Shown in pieces: positions 11,462-23,289 of a stretch of 64,000 bases of DNA. The translations under genes were made by a program, and so were the position numbers. The notes beneath the pieces were generated by a model. That model did not search any database. It had not been told where the DNA came from and saw only the letters and a program-made list of their open reading frames with translations. Location of the stretch: the NCBI RefSeq assembly GCF_000208745.1, contig NC_030856.1, forward strand, positions 5,400,049-5,464,048, given 5' to 3'. Source of the DNA: Theobroma cacao (lineage: Eukaryota; Streptophyta; Magnoliopsida; Malvales; Malvaceae). Position 1 is the first letter of the stretch. The number at the start of each line of letters is the position of its first letter.

Positions 11462-11735
11462 AATTCCATTAGCAATTATTATTAATATGATTATTATTAT
11501 AACATAATAAAAAACTTCAATTCACAGCAATGACATGTATAATTCTTAATTATTAAAAGCAAAACAACAATTATATATTAACTAATTTCAACATTTAAAT
11601 CTTGATTTTAACTCAAACGTTCTAATTTTACATCATGTCAAAATACTTTAATATTATAAAATTTAAGTTCAACAATACCGTAAAAAGAAAATATTAAACT
11701 AATATCGTACGTGCCTACAGTCATTATTCACTTCG
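11462..11735. other. Spacer between the two CACTA genes
   Basis: AT-rich, no coding signal. Ends at the acidic C-terminus of the TNP2 relic. Confidence 0.5.
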
Positions 11736-14700
11736 TTAATAATCAAACTCATGTTCTGCATTATTATCACTATCATCATTATAAGTTTCACAATCGTCGT
11801 GCTCCACATGATCTTCATCTTCATATTCATTTTCATCTTCATCTTCATCATCATCTTCATTATCTTCTCCTTCCATGTCATCTTCTTCATCTTCATCTTT
11901 ATCGATATCATCTTCTTCATCCTCAATCGATAGATTAATGTCTTCATAATCACCACTCGCTAACTCTGTTAAATCAACTTCCTCTGATTGAGTACTAGTA
12001 ATTGAATTGGACACATCTTCTCGGTATACTCCTTCATTCAAATCACTTTCATTTTCTCTATCACCACTAATAGGAATTTGAAATCTACTCCTAGCTTTTG
12101 TTTTAAATACTGCCCACCAATCACGTCGATCTCTTCTTCTTGATGGATAACTACTATAATAAACTTGGTGAGCTTGGGCAACTAAAATAAATGGTTCATT
12201 ACTGGCCAATATTGAGTTGTAATTAACATCAACAAGACCATGCAATCGATCTACCTTTATTCCTTTTTCAGTATCAAACCAATGACACTTGAATAGAACA
12301 ACTCTATTCCCTATACCAAAATACTCAAACTCGATTATATCCACTAAGATGCCATAAAAGTCACGCTCATGATCATTGTAAAAACTCCCTTTTATGCAAA
12401 CCTCACTATTCATTGTCTTACGATTTTGGCCGTAATCTAAGGTGTGAAACTTGAAACCATTTACAAAATATCCATTGTAACACCTTATCATACGTCCGGG
12501 ACCATAAGAGATTTCAATTATACGTTGGTCTATTTCCTCATTATGCTTTACAACCTACAAACATGAGATACAAGAGAATAAAATAATAAATTACATAATA
12601 AAAAATCAAATGATTAATTAAAAGCTCACTTCTATGTTAAGGAAACTTACATAATTTTTAAACCATTTAATGAATCTCGCATCACGTACTTTCTCCAATT
12701 CCTTTTCTGAAATTTCCACAATATCTCCCTTCACAATTTCATCAGATATCCTATCGTAATATCCACGACTACGTGATTAACTTCAATCTTATTATAGGGT
12801 ATTAACAAGTTAAAAAAGTAATGGTACTTACTTTATATATGGGAGCATCTCTTCACAATTCATTAAAACATATAACTCAGCAGCATAAAACTCATCCTCA
12901 TCTAAAAATTGAGATTTATCACATGAACCAAAAGCTCGCCCCGGGTGAGTGAAAATTGAAAGACGACCCATAGAGTTCACCTCTCCCCCATCATCATTAC
13001 GTGGCACTCTATTTACTCTTGTTCGCACAACAGGTTCAAAATACCATGAGCAGAATGAGGAAACTTCCTCGATAACATAAGCCTCACATATAGATCATTC
13101 AACAGAGGCACGATTTTTTACTTTCTTCTTCAACTGTTGCAAAAACCTAACAACCACAATATTCATCAATCTTATGATGTACTTTAAACTCTTCAAAATA
13201 AATATATGAAAACAAATAACAATTATTTTACCTCTCAAATGGATACATCCATCAATACTGGACGGGTCCACCAACCTTGGCCTCGTAAGGTAAATGAATC
13301 GGCAAATGCTCCATAGAGTCAAAGAAACCCGGAGAAAATATCTTCTCTAGTTTGCATATAGTTTCACATATTTTTCCTTGCAACGTTTCCATATGATCAA
13401 TAGGTATTTCAGTTGCGCACAAATCCCTAAAAAATTGAGATATCTCAGTAATTGCATCCCAAATTGTTTGAGGCAGCATATCACGGAATATAATTGGGAG
13501 CAATCGTTGCATAAAAACATGACAATCATGACTTTTCATCCCATAAAATTTTTCATCAATCTCATTAACACACCGAGAAATGTTCAATGCAAAACCATAT
13601 GGTAATCTCAATTGTTTAACCCAAGCACAGACATTTCTTATTTCCTCCTTATTTAATGTGTACGCAGCCTTAGGCTTGTACAGTTTTCCATTATTTTCCA
13701 CCAATTTCAATTTTGGCCGCTTGCAATACACCTTCAAATCTTGTCGTGCCTTTATGTTGTCTTTTTTTCCTTTGTCCTTCCTTTAACATCCATCATTATG
13801 TTGAGTATATTCTCAAAAAAATTACGTTCAATATGCATAACATCTAAATTGTGACGAACAAGAAGCGTATGCCAATAAGGTAAAGACCAAAATATACTCT
13901 TCTTCACCCAATTATGGCAAACACCATATCCTGAACTCTTTCGCTCACCATATTTTGTTCTGAATGGGAGTTGAGGAAGCGAATTCAAACGTGTCAATAT
14001 TTCTTTGTCTGATAATTGAGGAAATGGTAAGTCATGTTCAACTCTTTTTTTAATAAATTTGTCTTTCTGCCTCCTAAAAGGATGATTAGCTGGCAAAAAT
14101 TACTGATGACAATCAAAGAAACAAGTTTCCTACCATGTTCCAATATGAAAGATTTAAAATGTTCCATGCAATATGGACATGATAATCGTCCATGTGTACT
14201 CCACCCTGACAACATACCATAAGCAAGAAAATCATTAATTGTCCACAATAATGCTGCCGCCATATGAAAATCTTGTTTTCTGTATGCATCATAGGTCACA
14301 ACACCTTCTCTCCACAATAAAGTCAACTCATCTATCAAAGGCCTCAAAAAAACATCTATATTTTGACTTGGACTTTTTTTACCCGGAATAACCATGTTAA
14401 GAAATATATATTGTTGTTTCATACACATCCAAGGGGGTAAATTATACACACAAAGCATTACTAGCCAAACAGAATAAGGCTTGGCAGTCGATCCAAAAAG
14501 ATTGAAACCGTCAGCACATAACCCGAGTCTTACATTTCGAGGTTCCATTGCAAAGAATTCATGTGTGCGGTTGAAGTGTTGGCAAGCCTCACCATCAACA
14601 GGGTGTCTAAGGAGTCCATCATCATTGTGGTGTTGCGCATGCCACGTTATATGTTCAGCAGTTTTACATGACATATAAAGCCTTTGAAGCCTCGGTATAA

Positions 14701-15538
14701 GTGGCAAGTAACGCAAAATCTTGTAAGGAATTTTCTTATGCCTTCTCACACTTGAATTCCTCTGTTTATACCGAGGATGTCCACATACCTGACAATGCTC
14801 AAATGTAGCAAATCGCTCATAAAATAACATGTAATTGTTCTTGCAAGCATCAATTTTGATATATCCCAAACCAAGCTTTTCTACCTTGTTCTTCATCCTA
14901 TAAAAGTCGATAGGTAAATTCTCATCAGATGGCAACATATTCTTTATTATCTCCAACAATCGATCAAAACATGATTCACTCAAATTGTACTCCGCCTTAA
15001 CATTTAAAAGTTGCGACACAGCTAAAAGCGTTGTGTGCTTTGTGCAACCTACCCACAAAGGTTCCTCTACATTTCTTAACAAAGAGTAAAAGGAAGACGC
15101 ATTTGGATTGGGATCTTCTTCCACAAAACTCGACTCATTTTCAAAACCATGGTTGAAAGCAACTTCGGGATGCATAGCATCCCTAACCATTCCAGTATAT
15201 GGATTTTCTATTTCATCTTCATATGTAGGTTCTCGAAAAGCAGCATCTCCCTCAAATCTAAGGGATGGTTCAACTCTAGATCTACTTCTTGATGATTGCC
15301 CAACATGATCTTCCCCATGTAAACTCCAAATTGTGTAAGCCCCAGTAAAACCACGGTTTAGGATGTGTTCTGTGACTTTATCTTTATCTAAGAACTTGTT
15401 GTTACTACATCGTGTGCAAGGGCATATAATTTTATTCTTCCACATAATTGTAGTCTTCGAACATGCGAAATTAATAAATTCAGTAACTCCATTTACAAAT
15501 TCAGCTGTAATGAATCCATTCTGTAATCGACGGTACAT
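11736..15538 (-). pseudogene. TNP2-type CACTA transposase, frameshifted
   Basis: Catalytic protein of the CACTA element, which cuts and joins at the CACTA ends. Blocks on the minus strand: transposase-associated domain at the start (MYRRLQNGFI, CPCTRCSNNKFLDKDKV); tnp2 core at about 14900-13800 (NMVIPGKKSPSQNIDVFLRP, WTINDFLAYGMLSGWSTHGR, CPYCMEHFKSF); a DUF4218-type region at 13737-13252 and its continuation near 13028-12828; a DUF4216-type region at 12760-12050 (ERDFYGILVDIIE, VVLFKCHWFD); and a long Asp/Glu tail at 11935-11760. Lesions: a TGA directly before MYRR where family members usually read Trp; a one-base loss near 14130 followed by a TAA in the CHQ*FLPANHPF region; and an extra base near 13770. 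Introns appear to interrupt the 3' half. Domain order is canonical, so identity is firm, but the copy cannot make a full-length protein. Confidence 0.88.
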
Positions 15539-15554
15539 TCAAGAGCGATCTCCC

Positions 15555-16920
15555 AACATTTATTATTATCCTAAGTATCATAGAATATCATTATCAAGAC
15601 TAATTTGTATTGATGGAAACAAAATAATTTGTTAAACCCTACATTCCAATATGTATTATATTTATATATATGTATATATTCAAAATTACATTGTAAGATG
15701 CAAAGTAGCCCTTATAGTATAAATTATTGCATACATGAATTACCAAAAAACCTAGGAAAATTGTTTATATTTATTAGGATAGCATCAGATTGAACAACAT
15801 GAGTATTGTGGACGGGTCAAAATATATGTACTATTATCCGTTGGAAAGGCTAGTATCATTATTTATAAAATTGAAGTTTAACAGGGGTGGTCAGTTCTCA
15901 AATACCAACATTTAATTGCTTGTGTATTTATCATACTCACCTGCAAAATTAGACCAAAACCCGAACTCGTTTTGAAGTAGATCGAGCATTGGTTTGATGC
16001 TTTCAGAGCCGACCTTAGCCTTTGACTGAAGTTAAAGCAATGAAATGTTTAGGCTTGTAACCGTAAATCAAATAATTAAAACATAATAACATCATTAAAA
16101 ATACCTAGGGCGCATCAATTGATAAACAAATCTTGATAAACATCAAATAAACAAGATATACAAAATTAACCCCTAAGGCTAGGAATGTCAACAGCTAATG
16201 TACCCTATAATTTCCCTAAACCCGAACCCTAACCCTGTAAAAAATCAACTACCCTAACCCTATTAACTACTTGAATAATTAACTACTTGAATAATTTTAA
16301 AATTAATATCCTAACCCTAACCCTCTTACATTTTTACTACCCTATAATTACCTTAACTCGTTTAAAAATCTGATTATATTAAAAAATTATTAAAATCTTT
16401 TTCATACAAGTTCTCAGTGTATACCCGAATTCGTATACATATACAATAATATTTCTCTATGTATTTCATAAAATTAACTACACATTAAATTTTCTTCCAC
16501 AAAAATATTAAAATTAAAATTTAAATAATAAAAAATAAATATCTTAAACATAAAATTAAATAACTAAAAACAAATATATGGGGAACCAGACAACAGCATT
16601 ATCACCAAAAATCAAGTCTGAAAGTAGTAATTGTAATATGGGGTAATGAAAAACTCTCTCCTAAACTAATGACAACATCGACATTGGCATGTTCCATTAA
16701 TTCTTAAGGTATCATTTTTCAGTAACATACAATACTAATATCATTAAGATATTAACAGACAACAATAGCAACACATCAACTCCAAAAAACTGTTTGAAGC
16801 AGTCAATGAACTAGTATCATTTTGCAGTAACAGACAGCCCTAATTGAAGCATCAAATCTTGTTTGCATAACAATTATTAAGAACGAACCTAGTTTAACAA
16901 AATCTTATACCAAAATCTCA
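15555..16920. other. CACTA 5' region, no gene seen
   Basis: Upstream, AT-rich part of the CACTA element. It holds short runs of CCCTAA (16220-16330) and a repeated ATTAACTACTTGAATA (about 16263-16300), but no protein-coding block. Confidence 0.45.
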
Positions 16921-16924
16921 GCTG

Positions 16925-17200
16925 GGGAATAACAATGGCGTTGGGCTTGGGGCGACACAGAGGCAGCCGACAAGGAGTGGCTGTGGCTTGGTTGCTGGGG
17001 AGAAAAGACAGATGAACCGATGAAGGAGCCGAGCGTGGCGTGGTAGGTCAACAGCTAGGGAAAAATAAGGGCGTGGAGCTTGGGGAGACACCCACGCAGC
17101 CGGCAAACCCTGACTGTGGCTGGGCTGTTAGAGAGAAAAGGCTGATCAACCAATGAAGGACCCGAGCTTGGCGTGGTAGGCCGGCAGCTAGCTGTAGACA
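16925..17200. repeat. Tandem duplication of about 135-150 bp
   Basis: GC-rich compared with its surroundings. The block with GGGCTTGGGGCGACAC, GGCTGTGGCTTGG, GAGCGTGGCGTGGTAGG is repeated with changes as GAGCTTGGGGAGACAC, GACTGTGGCTGGG, GAGCTTGGCGTGGTAGG. Two imperfect copies are visible. Open frames across it have no family motif. Confidence 0.7.
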
Positions 17201-17564
17201 CCATATTTTTTATGTTAAAAAAATTAATAATAATAATACTTAACTAATAAAAAAAATAAAAAGAAAGTACACACCCTGCCAGAGTAGTGGAATGAAGCCT
17301 CGCAGAGACCACAACAAAAAATAATAATAATACTGTAGCACAGGGGATTCGGGGGCCAAAAATTGATTCGAACAAATTCCTAAGAATCCCTAGCAACCCA
17401 AAAACACAGAAAGCCAAAATCAAATCCCTAGTCTAGCAGCCAGAAACCTTAATCCCCAAACCAAAAAATACCAAAAAAAAGAATCACAAAAATATATACA
17501 TAGAGAAATAGAGCTTTGGGTGAAAGGCTGCCAACCGTCGGTGGGAGTTTAGGGAGTTTGGGGT

Positions 17565-17860
17565 TTGTGCCACCACTTAAAAAGGGGTAGAGAGCCTTGG
17601 GTTGTATGTGTCACCGGTTTTAAAGAGAGGGTTAGGGTTTCGGGCTTGCCGCAGGCAAAAGGAAGAAGCGAGAGAGAGAAGATCTGGGTTCATGTGCCGC
17701 CGGTTCTAGAGAGAGCTGGGGCTTCGGGCTTGTGTCATCGGCTGGAAAATGAAGAAGCGAGAGAGACAATATGTGGGTTCCTGTGCAGCCGATTCTAAAG
17801 AGAGTTGGGGCTTCGAGCTTGTGTTGTCGACTGGAAAAGAAAGGGGTTGAGAGAGAGAGC
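17565..17860. repeat. Tandem repeat, about 90-bp units
   Basis: At least three imperfect units containing GCCGGTTCTAGAGAGAG, GGGGCTTCGGGCTTGTG and GAAGAAGCGAGAGAGA can be lined up. GC and purine-rich, inside the presumed 5' part of the CACTA element. Open frames on both strands follow the repeat and are not taken as genes. Confidence 0.7.
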
Positions 17861-17885
17861 TGCAGGTCGCTTGTTGCTGGGGTTG

Positions 17886-18441
17886 CCGAAGAACACCAGA
17901 TGAAGGACTCGGCTGAAGGAGGCAAGGAGCGACACTCGATTAGAAGAGAAGAAAGAAAGGAAAAAGAAAGGTCGGGGGGTGGGTTAGGTTTTGATTTTTT
18001 ATTCATTTTTTAATTTTTTTAATATCAATTACTATTACATAAACATTTAACATTTGGATTAATGTGCAAAAAACACATTTTGCTATATAAATTTTGTAAG
18101 TATTAAAATTATCATTTTCATAATATTAATATAAAATAAAAAATAAATATATATTAAAAGTATTATAGTGTATATACAAATTAGTAATTATGTTTTTTTT
18201 AAATAAATCGAATTTATATAAAACATAGTTATCAAAAGACCTTATAATTTAATTAATAATCATAAATTTATTGATTATATGAATTAATTTGTCCTTATTT
18301 ACATGAAATTTAAAATAATTGCTAAGTAAAAAAACTATTCTAATCTCACAACTTCTTTTTAAATTATTAAGTTTATATATTATAAATTTATATAAACAAA
18401 AGTATATATATTATTTAGTAATTACTTTATAATACAATAGT
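17886..18441 (+). repeat. CACTA segment, inverted match to 33636-34183
   Basis: This stretch aligns in reverse orientation with 33636-34183, with only scattered differences. It ends within about a dozen bases of the first gap, and its partner begins exactly at the end of the second gap. It is interpreted as the same internal CACTA segment in two related elements. Confidence 0.85.
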
Positions 18442-18454
18442 AATTATATTTTTT

Positions 18455-18514
18455 NNNNNNNNNNNNNNNNNNNNNNNNNNNNNNNNNNNNNNNNNNNNNN
18501 NNNNNNNNNNNNNN
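18455..18514. other. Assembly gap (60 N)
   Basis: Run of N. Its true length is unknown. The missing 5' end of the CACTA element probably falls here. Confidence 0.99.
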
Positions 18515-18888
18515 AAAACTTCTCTCTATTTTTTTCCTTGAAACACTAATTTTTTTTCTCTTTCCCCCACATAATATGTATGTATGTATAATGAGTGTAA
18601 AGGATGACAAAACAATCAATCTTGTAGATGTACAAAAATAAAAAAGAAAAGAAAACCTAGCTTGCAGTCCCATATCTTGTAACTAGGGTTGATGGTCAAA
18701 TTGTTTGAAAAGGTCACAACTCCTGGATCCAAATCATGTGCGTCGAGTGTGATATGTATATATATTATATTTAATTCTCGTGTCACGCACGGATAATTAA
18801 TGTTATAAAGTCCTACATTTGTGATGTATGTTTTTTTTAAGAGATTTTATTTTCTTAGGCAATAAATAAATAAACCTCTATCTATTTC
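18515..18888. other. No gene seen
   Basis: Low-complexity, T- and A-rich sequence with a short TATG repeat. Not matched by the other side of the inverted repeat that starts at about 18889. Confidence 0.5.
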
Positions 18889-18995
18889 TTTTTTCTTTTT
18901 TTCAACATGAGAGAAAGTCAAGTCACCGACACTCAGTCCCTAAAATATATTGGATACTCTGATATGAAGTGTTTCTTTGTTTTCTTTTCATGCAG

Positions 18996-19088
18996 TCTCA
19001 AGGTTTGGATGCTTCTTTGAAATAGCTTAAACAGAGCATAAGAGACGTAGACACTAATCAATCACACTCGACTAAAAACATGAAGTGA
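18996..19088 (+). pseudogene. Exon-like fragment in GH3 intron 2, copy 1
   Basis: A pyrimidine tract and TGCAG acceptor precede an exon-like frame reading SQGLDASLK, then a TAG in this copy, then LKQSIRDVDTNQSHSTKNMK and TGA. It lies antisense to the GH3 exons. Copies at 23181-23089 and 50094-50186 have Glu in place of this stop. I do not recognise the parent gene. It looks like a terminal coding exon of an unrelated gene trapped in intron 2 before the GH3 unit was duplicated. Confidence 0.5.
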
Positions 19089-19187
19089 GTTTTAAAGTAT
19101 TTACAAGATAATGATTATTTTATTAGAATTTGATTTAAACTAATATATATATATATACTGTAACAAAACTGGGGCACAGATTCTTAC

Positions 19188-19658
19188 TTGTTCAGCACAG
19201 ACGCTATCAGGGTGTGAAATGCTGCCCTTTTCTTTGAAAGTTCAACCGTGTTAGGTATTAACTTTGGCTGCCCTCCGCTAGTGCCAGAGCTGCAGGTCAA
19301 ACAGGATCGACTAAGGAGGGAAGCAGGGCGACCAATAAAACCAAAAAAAAATGAAAACAGAGGCGATAAATTTACACCTTCGGTTGAACTCAATCACAGG
19401 TTCAGCTAAAAGGATGTCTGATGGCTCACCGTTAGCAATCCTATCAACGTAAGGCTTGATATCTTCGTAAGTAACAATGGGAACATTGTTTTTGAAGAGT
19501 TGCTTGCCACTTTGGCCATTGAGGAATCCCTTCAGATATTCTGTTTCAGCATTTCGCTTAAGTATCTCTCCCAATACCTCTTCTTGTACTTGATGAGCAT
19601 TGATGGTCAGTTCCTCCATCATCTTCAGTCCATCAACTTCATACTCATTTGTTGCCAT
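19188..19658 (-). pseudogene. GH3 fragment, exons 1-2 only
   Basis: Exon 1 (19658-19378, starting MATNEYEVDGLKMMEELT) and exon 2 (19289-19188, with SSGTSGGQPKLIPNT, the first nucleotide-binding motif) are open and have intact splice signals. Exons 3 and 4 are absent: the homology ends in intron 2 at about 18889. It is the mirror image of the front of GH3-B and cannot encode an enzyme. Transcription would make RNA complementary to GH3-B transcripts if the two were read into each other. Confidence 0.9.
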
Positions 19659-20298
19659 CAGATAACAATAATTTTTTGCTGAAAATAATTAACCCAGACT
19701 GCTGCTTTAGAAAGGTCTAGCTCCTTTGGGGTGTCTTCACTAGCTAAGCACACTTGCACAAAGGATGGGATCAACTATTTGGAAAATGAAACCTGGCACA
19801 AAAAATCAAAGGGAAATGAGCCACAACTTTAAGGCTTTGTGATTCACATGTTGTTACTGTTGTAAAAGAGAAGTCAAAAGAGAAAAATAATAATTGGTGC
19901 TTTTTCCAATTTAAACTCTTTTTACCACACATGTTGTTGATGATGTAAAAGACAAGAAAAGAAAAGGACAAAACGTGATGTAACTTGCTTTGTGACCCCG
20001 TTCAAAAGTATATTTAAAAAACAACTTAGTCAGAAAAAAACATATAAAAAAAGTAAAGAAGGGAGAGGGTACTTTATGACAGCCTTAACATTGCAGCTAG
20101 GAGCTTGTGCAATTGTGTTGCTTGAATAATGGAGATCGAACAGAATGGAAACTTAATGAGTTTTTACAGAAAGTTAATGGAACTTGATTATGTGCTGTTG
20201 AGATATAATTTATGGACAGTTGAGAAAGTGTAAATTATATATTAAAAGTATATATCAAATACTATAAACTATAAAAGAATGGGGGTTAATTAGTTTTT

Positions 20299-20708
20299 TA
20301 CTTTTTTATCACAGATTTTATTAGTCTCACGTAATATTAGTTTGTCTTGTTCATCAATTGACGGCATCAACTTTAGTTACTTTTTTGAAATTCGAGTACT
20401 GCATAAAAAATTATTGACTAGTTATTAAGGGGAAGCAAAAAATCAAAAGAGCGTATGAATATTTAACAATAATAAATCTATATATCAGAATCAAAGATTA
20501 GGATTGAAATTTTCTTTCTTAAATAAAAAAAGCTAAAAACAAAATATAGAAAGAATAAATTTACTTTTAATGGAACTTCGTAATGAATTCAGTTAAAAAG
20601 ATATATGATGACTTTTCACATACGATCTTATCGATTTAAGGTTCGATATTTTGATAAGTAACAATGAAAATATTCTTTTTGAAGAGTTAGCTTGTTACAT
20701 TGGCCATT
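20299..20708 (-). pseudogene. A-type GH3 exon 1-2 relic, left arm
   Basis: The minus strand shows a decayed exon 1 end (about 20708-20570, around the GQC-K-LFK and ITYQD regions of GH3-A) and a decayed exon 2 (about 20402-20299, resembling GH3-A exon 2 with LIPSIDEEDKLVLRDT). Frames are broken. It lies upstream of the B-type exon 1, in the same order as in the right arm and near 46000-46545. Confidence 0.75.
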
Positions 20709-20710
20709 GA

Positions 20711-21466
20711 ATGCAAGAAGAAAACCAATTAGAATGCAAATAAATACCCTAAGAGTGATATTCGAATCCAATATAATCGGATCAGGTACTCGTAAGTATC
20801 TTATAACAGGGTACCGTTGACATTTCTACTCAAAGCCTCTTACATGCTTCTCTATAAGAAGTAGCTTTGCATTCTAATTGGTTTTCTTCTTGAATTTAAG
20901 TATATTTACTTTTCTCAACCCGAAAAAGTGTTTAATTTGTTATTTACAAATTAAATCAGGTTATTTAAATAAAAATATTATGGATGAGATCTTATCTGGG
21001 CTTGTTTTCTACTGTGACCATGGGAGCAGCGTTTGCAATATTTGAATTTAAAACAACCATCCATGGCTCTTTAAAGGAAGGCTATGTTTGGGATTTAGGA
21101 CCATGCCATAAAGGTGAGATAACGATGAAAAGAATATTGTGAAATTGGAGTTTTTTTTTCCATGGAATACATAAAATTGCTATGGGCTTCTAGGTTCTTG
21201 CAATTGAACAAGGTTTCTCTGTTTGAGAATTGCCTCAAAGTGTTCAATTGCCCTTCGTTTATGTTGTCGCGTTATCACGACTGCGTGGCAACCTGTAAAA
21301 GTTGGGAGGATGTGACTCCACAAAATGAACAGAAAAATGGGCACTGTATTTGGACTCTGCCGAATGTCTCCAAAGCCGTGGGCCACTTCTGCCTGATTCC
21401 TTCCGTCAGTTGTATCGGTCTTTTCAAAGTTTTAATTATGCAAGAACAGAATATCTGAAGGCTTCT
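20711..21466. other. Spacer of the inverted repeat
   Basis: The right part (about 20828-21466) matches the plus-strand sequence that follows GH3-B exon 4 (25745-26640), so it is the downstream region of a lost GH3 copy. A perfect 27-base inverted repeat links 20714-20740 with 20866-20892. Between its arms lie about 87 bases (20741-20827) with no match elsewhere in the window. No gene. Confidence 0.75.
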
Positions 21467-21878
21467 TTAATGGCCAATGTAACAAGCTAACCCTTCAAAA
21501 AGAATATTTTTATTATTATTTATCAAAATATCGAACCTTAAATCGATAAGATCGCATGTGAAAAGTCATCATATATCTTTTTAACTGAATTCATTACGAA
21601 GTTCCATTAAAAGTAAATTTATTCTTTCTATATTTTGTTTTTAGCTTTTTTTATTTAAGAAAGAAAATTTCAATCCTAATCTTTGATTCTGATATATAGA
21701 TTTATTATTGTTAAATATTCATACGCTCTTTTGATTTTTTGCTTCCCCTTAATGACTAGTCAATAATTTTTTATGCAGTACTCGAATTTCAAAAAAGTAA
21801 CTAAAGTTGATGCCGTCAATTGATGAACAAGACAAACTAATATTACGTGAGACTAATAAAATCTGTGATAAAAAAGTA
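21467..21878 (+). pseudogene. A-type GH3 exon 1-2 relic, right arm
   Basis: Decayed exon 1 end (about 21455-21605, with a readable TEYLKASLMANVTS-like remnant preceding the lost frame) and decayed exon 2 (21775-21878). No exon 3 or 4 of this type follows; about 640 bases later the B-type exon 1 begins. The relic plus B-type gene therefore forms one repeated unit. Confidence 0.7.
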
Positions 21879-23088
21879 AAAAACTAATTAACCCCCATTC
21901 TTTTATAGTTTATAGTATTTGATATATACTTTTAATATATAATTTACACTTTCTCAACTGTCCATAAATTATATCTCAACAGCACATAATCAAGTTCCAT
22001 TAACTTTCTGTAAAAACTCATTAAGTTTCCATTCTGTTCGATCTCCATTATTCAAGCAACACAATTGCACAAGCTCCTAGCTGCAATGTTAAGGCTGTCA
22101 TAAAGTACCCTCTCCCTTCTTTACTTTTTTTATATGTTTTTTTCTGACTAAGTTGTTTTTTAAATATACTTTTGAACGGGGTCACAAAGCAAGTTACATC
22201 ACGTTTTGTCCTTTTCTTTTCTTGTCTTTTACATCATCAACAACATGTGTGGTAAAAAGAGTTTAAATTGGAAAAAGCACCAATTATTATTTTTCTCTTT
22301 TGACTTCTCTTTTACAACAGTAACAACATGTGAATCACAAAGCCTTAAAGTTGTGGCTCATTTCCCTTTGATTTTTTGTGCCAGGTTTCATTTTCCAAAT
22401 AGTTGATCCCATCCTTTGTGCAAGTGTGCTTAGCTAGTGAAGACACCCCAAAGGAGCTAGACCTTTCTAAAGCAGCAGTCTGGGTTAATTATTTTCAGCA
22501 AAAAATTATTGTTATCTGATGGCAACAAATGAGTATGAAGTTGATGGACTGAAGATGATGGAGGAACTGACCATCAATGCTCATCAAGTACAAGAAGAGG
22601 TATTGGGAGAGATACTTAAGCGAAATGCTGAAACAGAATATCTGAAGGGATTCCTCAATGGCCAAAGTGGCAAGCAACTCTTCAAAAACAATGTTCCCAT
22701 TGTTACTTACGAAGATATCAAGCCTTACGTTGATAGGATTGCTAACGGGGAGCCATCAGACATCCTTTTAGCTGAACCTGTGATTGAGTTCAACCGAAGG
22801 TGTAAATTTATCGCCTCTGTTTTCATTTTTTTTTGGTTTTATTGGTCGCCCTGCTTCCCTCCTTAGTCGATCCTGTTTGACCTGCAGCTCTGGCACTAGC
22901 GGAGGGCAGCCAAAGTTAATACCTAACACGGTTGAACTTTCAAAGAAAAGGGCAGCATTTCACACCCTGATAGCGTCTGTGCTGAACAAGTAAGAATCTG
23001 TGCCCCAGTTTTGTTACAGTATATATATATATATTAGTTTAAATCAAATTCTAATAAAATAATCATTATCTTGTAAATATTTTTGAAC

Positions 23089-23181
23089 TCACTTCATGTT
23101 TTTAGTCGAGTGTGATTGATTAGTGTCTACGTCTCTTATGCTCTGTTTAAGCTCTTTCAAAGAAGCATCCAAACCTTGAGA
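23089..23181 (-). pseudogene. Exon-like fragment in GH3-B intron 2, copy 2
   Basis: Same 93-base exon-like frame as at 18996-19088, but without its internal stop: SQGLDASLKELKQSIRDVDT and on to a TGA, preceded by an AG acceptor after a pyrimidine tract. Antisense to GH3-B. Parent gene not recognised. Confidence 0.5.
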
Positions 23182-23289
23182 CTGCATGAAAAGAAAACAA
23201 AGAAACACTTCATATCAGAGTATCCAATATATTTTAGGGACTGAGTGTCGGTGACTTGACTTTCTCTCATGTTGAAAAAAAGAAAAAAG

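Larger units (their letters stand above)
9039..18454 (-). mobile_element. Decayed CACTA (En/Spm-type) transposon, 5' end lost at gap
   Basis: The left end begins CACTACAAAAAATTTGAC at 9039, the CACTA terminal signature. It is followed by a block of subterminal inverted repeats and two minus-strand gene relics, a Ptta/En/Spm-type gene and a TNP2-type transposase. The region 17886-18441 matches, inverted, 33636-34183, which belongs to a related element whose own CACTA end is at 31608. So the 5' part of this copy runs at least to the gap at 18455. The expected right terminal repeat is not seen before or just after the 60-N gap. Both genes carry stops or shifts, so the element is not autonomous. 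Confidence 0.8.
18889..20710 (-). repeat. Left arm of the GH3 inverted repeat
   Basis: This arm pairs with 21467-23288 around an axis near 21088. Mirrored positions sum to about 42177 throughout, for example ATG 19658 and ATG 22519. The arms are nearly identical: the predicted exon 1 and exon 2 products are the same. A few changes exist near the outer end, such as a TAG at about 19022 where the other arm has a Glu codon. The arm holds B-type exons 1-2 and an A-type exon 1-2 relic. Confidence 0.92.
21467..23288 (+). repeat. Right arm of the GH3 inverted repeat
   Basis: Mirror of 18889-20710. It includes the A-type relic, the promoter region and exons 1-2 of GH3-B, and the start of intron 2 with the antisense exon-like fragment. 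GH3-B continues beyond the arm to exon 4. Confidence 0.92.

Noticed and set aside
11711..11938. His-rich and hydrophobic plus-strand open frames
   Set aside because: Antisense shadows of the Asp/Glu-rich tail of the TNP2 relic.
16220..16330. CCCTAA runs resembling telomere repeats
   Set aside because: Only a few short runs, broken by unrelated sequence and lacking the plant CCCTAAA unit. Not an interstitial telomere array.
17565..18013. Open frames on both strands through the tandem repeats
   Set aside because: Their composition follows the repeat units, with no family motif. Possibly an untranslated part of the CACTA transcript.
18422..18673. Open frame spanning the first N gap
   Set aside because: Relies on undetermined bases and low-complexity flanks.
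18889..23288. GH3 inverted repeat as a transposon with long terminal inverted repeats
   Set aside because: The arms are made of host gene sequence, with no short target duplication or transposase, and the right arm continues into a full GH3 gene.
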